Below are positions 5,662 through 8,497 of a stretch of DNA of 8,497 nt, one piece after another. Where the stretch lies: the NCBI GenBank assembly GCA_030641695.1, contig DAOWGY010000077.1, positions 1 to 8,497 of the forward strand, given 5' to 3'. The notes beneath the pieces are model-generated. The model worked only from the letters and a program-made list of their open reading frames with translations. It was not told the origin of the DNA and did no database searches. The stretch's first letter is position 1. Each line of letters starts with the position of its first letter. The translations under genes were made by a program, and so were the position numbers. The DNA comes from Gammaproteobacteria bacterium. GTDB taxonomy: Bacteria; Pseudomonadota; Gammaproteobacteria; Steroidobacterales; Woeseiaceae.

Positions 5662-5859
5662 CTAGTCCGTGTCTTTCAGCTCAATCTGGCAGAACTGTCC
5701 GGTACTGTTGTACGGATCACTGCCAAAATTGTCGTCCTCGACTTCGAGCGCCATAATCTTGACGTTCCTGTTCGGGGCTGCTTCCGCTGCATCACTCCGG
5801 CCGCGGCCCTGATGAGCAATGCGCGGCCCCGCTTCCTTTGCTAACTTCTCAATTGACAT
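5662..5859 (-). CDS. small hypothetical protein (65 residues)
   Basis: Starting at the ATG at 5859-5857 (MSIEKLAKEAG) gives 65 hydrophilic residues with a charged N-terminal helix. The C-terminal half reads NRNVKIMALEVEDD, then SDPYNSTGQFCQIELKDTD. No signal peptide, membrane segment or known motif is seen. An in-frame ATG at 5910 would add 17 residues, but AGGTTGAG ends only 3 bases before the 5859 start and favours the shorter form. The frame fills an otherwise empty gap, has balanced composition unlike an antisense shadow, and precedes the YbhN-like gene on the same strand. It is not recognised and could still be spurious. Confidence 0.5.
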   Translation of the reverse strand: MSIEKLAKEAGPRIAHQGRGRSDAAEAAPNRNVKIMALEVEDDNFGSDPYNSTGQFCQIELKDTD

Positions 5860-6051
5860 AATCTCAACCTGTTCATCGTTCCCCACGACACCATGGTAAG
5901 GCCATGTCAATGAACTGTTAATGTCATTCGTCGGGTCGTTACAGCCGTTGGTCGGTTATTTGCCCGCCGGTACCGCAGCCGCCGTGTGCTAGTCTTGTGG
6001 CGCACGGACCCGACCGCAATAAGAACAACAAACAGGGGAATTCGTCCTCCG

Positions 6052-7344
6052 ATGCCACACACTTCTGTCGATGCCGGCACACGCTGGTGGATACTCCTGC
6101 TCCTCAGCCTGCTGGTCTTTGGCAATTACTACGTTTACGACTCCATCGCCCCGGTCGCGGAGATACTGAGTCGCGAACTCGGCTTTAGCGACACCCAGAT
6201 CGGGACGCTGAATGCAATCTACAGCCTGCCGAACATCTTTCTGCTGCTGATCGGCGGCGTCATCGTCGATCGCTTCGGCGCGCCGCTCGTTATCATCGCA
6301 ACCGCCAGCATGGTTGTCGCGGGCGCGATCATTACGGCGACGTCCGGCGACTTCACAACAATGGCGATCGGCCGCCTGGTCTACGGCCTTGGCGCAGAAG
6401 TCATGCTCGTCGGGGCGACCGTCGCAATCGCTATCTGGTTCGGCGGCGCCGGCGGCGTCGCGTTCGCGATGGCGCTCAACCTCAGCATTGCACGCGCGGG
6501 ATCGTACGCCGCCGACCTGTCACCGGTCTGGGCCGGATCCCTGTATGAGCAGGGGTGGCAGCCGCCATTGGTGCTGGCCGCCGTAATGGCAGGGACGAGC
6601 CTGGTGTTTGCGCTCGCCTACTGGTGGATGGACTCACGCCACACGCCCGCAGCAATGCCGGGTGACGGCGATGCGACGGTGGAGAAATTCGAGTGGCGCA
6701 ATGTCGTCCGGTTCGACCAATCGTTCTGGTACCTGCTGGTACTTTGCGTACTGTTTTACTCCGTCATTTTTCCGTTTCGCAGCACGTTCGCAATCAAGTA
6801 CTTTCAGCACGCACACAGCATGCTTCTCGAGGATGCCGCGATCCTCAATAGCTACGTATACCTGGCGGCCATCATTTTCACGCCGCTGTTCGGCTGGATC
6901 GCCGATCGCCACGGTCATCGCTCGCTGGCAATGATGATCGGTTCGTTGCTGCTGCCACTATCCTTCCTCGGCCTGTTCGGCTACGGATGGGGCCTGAATT
7001 TCACGATGTTGCTGCTTGGTATCAGCTTCTCACTGGTACCGGCCATCATGTGGCCTGCAGTGATCAAGCTCACCACGAAGGAGAAACTCGGCACGGCCTA
7101 TGGACTGCTTTTCATGATTCAGAACGCCGGCATGATGACCGCCAACATTGTGGCAGGATGGCTCAATGATTCGAATGCGGCGGGTGCGGACAATCCGGCG
7201 GGGTATACCCCGATGCTGATGTTCTTCCTGACGCTCGCATGCCTTGCGTTCCTGTTTGCACTGGCGCTCTGGCGCCGCGAACTGGGCCCGCACACGCATG
7301 GCCTCGAACTACCCGATCAAGTCGGGCAACGCAACAGCCACTAA
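6052..7344 (+). CDS. major facilitator superfamily transporter, MFSD1-like
   Basis: The protein has 430 residues with about twelve hydrophobic helices in two halves, split by a hydrophilic cytoplasmic loop (about 193-220). The first helix carries FGNYYVYDS (23-31), and IYSLPNIFLLLIGGVIVDRFG (56-76) contains MFS motif A (GGVIVDRFG, 68-76). A second, weaker copy, GWIADRHGHR (281-290), marks the start of the second half. YGLGAEVMLV and LNLSIARAGS (142-151) also recall the eukaryotic MFSD1 branch, whose mammalian member exports dipeptides from lysosomes. The bacterial substrate cannot be inferred safely. The chosen ATG at 6052 opens just before the first helix. An upstream in-frame GTG (5986) would add a 22-residue hydrophilic extension and has no ribosome-binding site. 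The GGGG at 6035-6038 is rather far from the ATG. It converges with the GGDEF-EAL gene with 6 bases between stops. Confidence 0.9.
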   Translation: MPHTSVDAGTRWWILLLLSLLVFGNYYVYDSIAPVAEILSRELGFSDTQIGTLNAIYSLPNIFLLLIGGVIVDRFGAPLVIIATASMVVAGAIITATSGDFTTMAIGRLVYGLGAEVMLVGATVAIAIWFGGAGGVAFAMALNLSIARAGSYAADLSPVWAGSLYEQGWQPPLVLAAVMAGTSLVFALAYWWMDSRHTPAAMPGDGDATVEKFEWRNVVRFDQSFWYLLVLCVLFYSVIFPFRSTFAIKYFQHAHSMLLEDAAILNSYVYLAAIIFTPLFGWIADRHGHRSLAMMIGSLLLPLSFLGLFGYGWGLNFTMLLLGISFSLVPAIMWPAVIKLTTKEKLGTAYGLLFMIQNAGMMTANIVAGWLNDSNAAGADNPAGYTPMLMFFLTLACLAFLFALALWRRELGPHTHGLELPDQVGQRNSH

Positions 7345-7350
7345 CGGTTT

Positions 7351-8497
7351 TCAGAGACGCGACGAACGCTTGATGCGCTGTGAACTCAGCGAAATCGGTG
7401 TCGACTTGAATATCGGTCGCTTGGCCGGACGGCCGACGAAATATCCCTGCGCGAGGTCCACGCCGAGTTCGCCGAGCAATTCCAGGGACTGGACGTTTTG
7501 CACATACTCGGCAACCGTCTGCATGTTTGCCTCGCGACCGATTTCTGCGATGAGCTTTATCATCTTCTGATCGACTGGATTGTTCATGATGTCGTGCACG
7601 AACGCGCCATCGATCTTGATGTAGTCGAAGTGCAGCTTCTGCAGATAACTGAAGGAACTGTAGCCAGTACCGAAATCGTCGAGCGCCAGTTCGCAACCCA
7701 GCTGGCGCAGCTCGCTGATCTGGCTCTCAACATGTCGCGGTCGTCGTACGGCAAGACTCTCGGTGATCTCGAAGATGATATTTTTTGGCGGCACATTGTT
7801 CTTCTCAAACGCGGCCTCGACGAATGCGACCAGATCATCGTTTTCGAACGCATTGGCTGACAGGTTGATCGACAGCCTGAGCTGCGGGTAGTCCTCGACA
7901 TACTCGGCGAACGCCTCGGCCGCGTGCCGGATGGCCCAAAGGTCGATCTCCGACATCAGCCCGAAGCGAACCGCAGACGGGAGAAATGCGTCGGGGCTCA
8001 GGAATCTGCCGTCGTCACTGCGCAATCGCAGGAGGACCTCGTGGTGAGTCGTCATGCCTGTGTCGATACGGTTTATCGGCTGGAAGCGCAAATGGAAACC
8101 GTCCCCGTCGACGGCCCTGCGAAGTTTGTTCATCCAGCCGACGTCGGATGACGCGCGCTCTGCCTTGTGCGCCGACCGCTCGAAGAAATGCATCCGATTG
8201 CGACCTGCGGCTTTCGCCTCCCGGCACGCGATATCGGCTTCGGCGATGAAGTCGTCCGGCTTCGACCTTGACGCATCGACCATCGTGATGCCGATGCTGC
8301 AGTGAACGTGAAAGACGCGATCCTCCTCGACATGCGCAAGCCGCCGCATGTTGGTTAGAACAACATCGGCCATTTCGCGTGCCGCATCCTGATCAGTATC
8401 AGAGAGCAACAAGACAAATTCGTCGCCGCCGAAGCGTGCGACGACGTCCGACTTACCAGCGCTGCGCAGCAACTCATCGGCAACCTTGCGGATCAAC
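7351..8497 (-). CDS. GGDEF-EAL protein for cyclic-di-GMP turnover (5' partial)
   Basis: The frame runs off the right edge, so any N-terminal sensor domain and the start of the GGDEF domain are missing; about 381 residues are visible, numbered here from the codon at 8496. GGDEF domain (about 1-107): the active-site loop RFGGDEF is intact (GGDEF 23-27), so diguanylate cyclase activity is possible. The usual inhibitory-site RxxD just before it reads GKSD, so product inhibition at that site is probably lost. EAL domain (about 124-360): signature EVLLR (Glu153), Asn211 (NLSA), Glu243 (EITES), Asp273-Asp274 (DDFGTG), Lys294 (KID), Glu330 (AEYV) and Gln350 (QGY) are all present, as expected of an active phosphodiesterase. 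The protein may therefore be bifunctional, or GTP binding at GGDEF may regulate EAL. The C terminus is a short basic tail (SSQRIKRSSRL). Confidence 0.95.
   Translation of the reverse strand, partial: LIRKVADELLRSAGKSDVVARFGGDEFVLLLSDTDQDAAREMADVVLTNMRRLAHVEEDRVFHVHCSIGITMVDASRSKPDDFIAEADIACREAKAAGRNRMHFFERSAHKAERASSDVGWMNKLRRAVDGDGFHLRFQPINRIDTGMTTHHEVLLRLRSDDGRFLSPDAFLPSAVRFGLMSEIDLWAIRHAAEAFAEYVEDYPQLRLSINLSANAFENDDLVAFVEAAFEKNNVPPKNIIFEITESLAVRRPRHVESQISELRQLGCELALDDFGTGYSSFSYLQKLHFDYIKIDGAFVHDIMNNPVDQKMIKLIAEIGREANMQTVAEYVQNVQSLELLGELGVDLAQGYFVGRPAKRPIFKSTPISLSSQRIKRSSRL

Noticed and set aside
5575..5844. Plus-strand frame of 89 codons in the gap left of the MFS gene
   Set aside because: Opposes the better-supported minus-strand small frame and the YbhN-like start, and has no ribosome-binding site or motif.
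5986..6051. Upstream GTG start for the MFS gene
   Set aside because: Adds 22 hydrophilic residues without a ribosome-binding site; the ATG at 6052 fits the usual short N terminus before the first helix.

Overview
The window looks like chromosome of a free-living, moderately GC-rich Gammaproteobacterium. The features suggesting this are two lipoprotein-type signal sequences, a bacteriohemerythrin, a DUF5117-type metzincin lipoprotein, a GGDEF-EAL protein and a cyclic-di-GMP-type riboswitch. A marine or sediment lineage related to Woeseiaceae would fit, but this is an impression from protein style and not a phylogenetic result. No tRNA, rRNA, CRISPR array, insertion sequence or phage module is visible.

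Left part, plus strand (1-3451): the 3' end of a membrane-anchored protein with two extracytoplasmic cysteines overlaps a complete single-domain bacteriohemerythrin by ATGA, so the two are probably translationally coupled. After a short gap with a consensus TATAAT comes a large exported zinc metalloprotease lipoprotein with a full metzincin active site. A hairpin terminator (3476-3495) separates it from the convergent genes to its right. The terminator's T-rich tract lies on the minus-strand side.

Middle part, minus strand (5859-3538), read right to left: a small hypothetical protein, a YbhN/UPF0104-like polytopic membrane protein, then about 257 bases without a gene, then two genes for exported proteins. 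The gene-free stretch holds a 10-bp dyad and an RNA element that I read as a diverged GEMM (cyclic-di-GMP-I-type) riboswitch. The first exported product is a 55-residue lipoprotein with ten consecutive prolines and a Trp/Asp-rich tail. It is short enough to be missed by ordinary gene calling. The second is a 245-residue Sec-exported protein of unknown function. The riboswitch, mini-lipoprotein, secreted protein and terminator together look like a self-contained, second-messenger-controlled surface-protein unit. This is the most interesting part of the window.

Right part: an MFS transporter resembling the MFSD1 branch (plus strand) converges, with only 6 bases between stop codons, on the 3' portion of a GGDEF-EAL protein (minus strand). 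That protein's visible catalytic residues look intact. A cyclic-di-GMP turnover enzyme about 2.7 kb from a putative cyclic-di-GMP sensor RNA is suggestive, but such enzymes are numerous in these bacteria. The 192 bases between 5860 and 6051 hold the divergent starts of the small hypothetical gene and the MFS gene. I could not assign a convincing promoter there.
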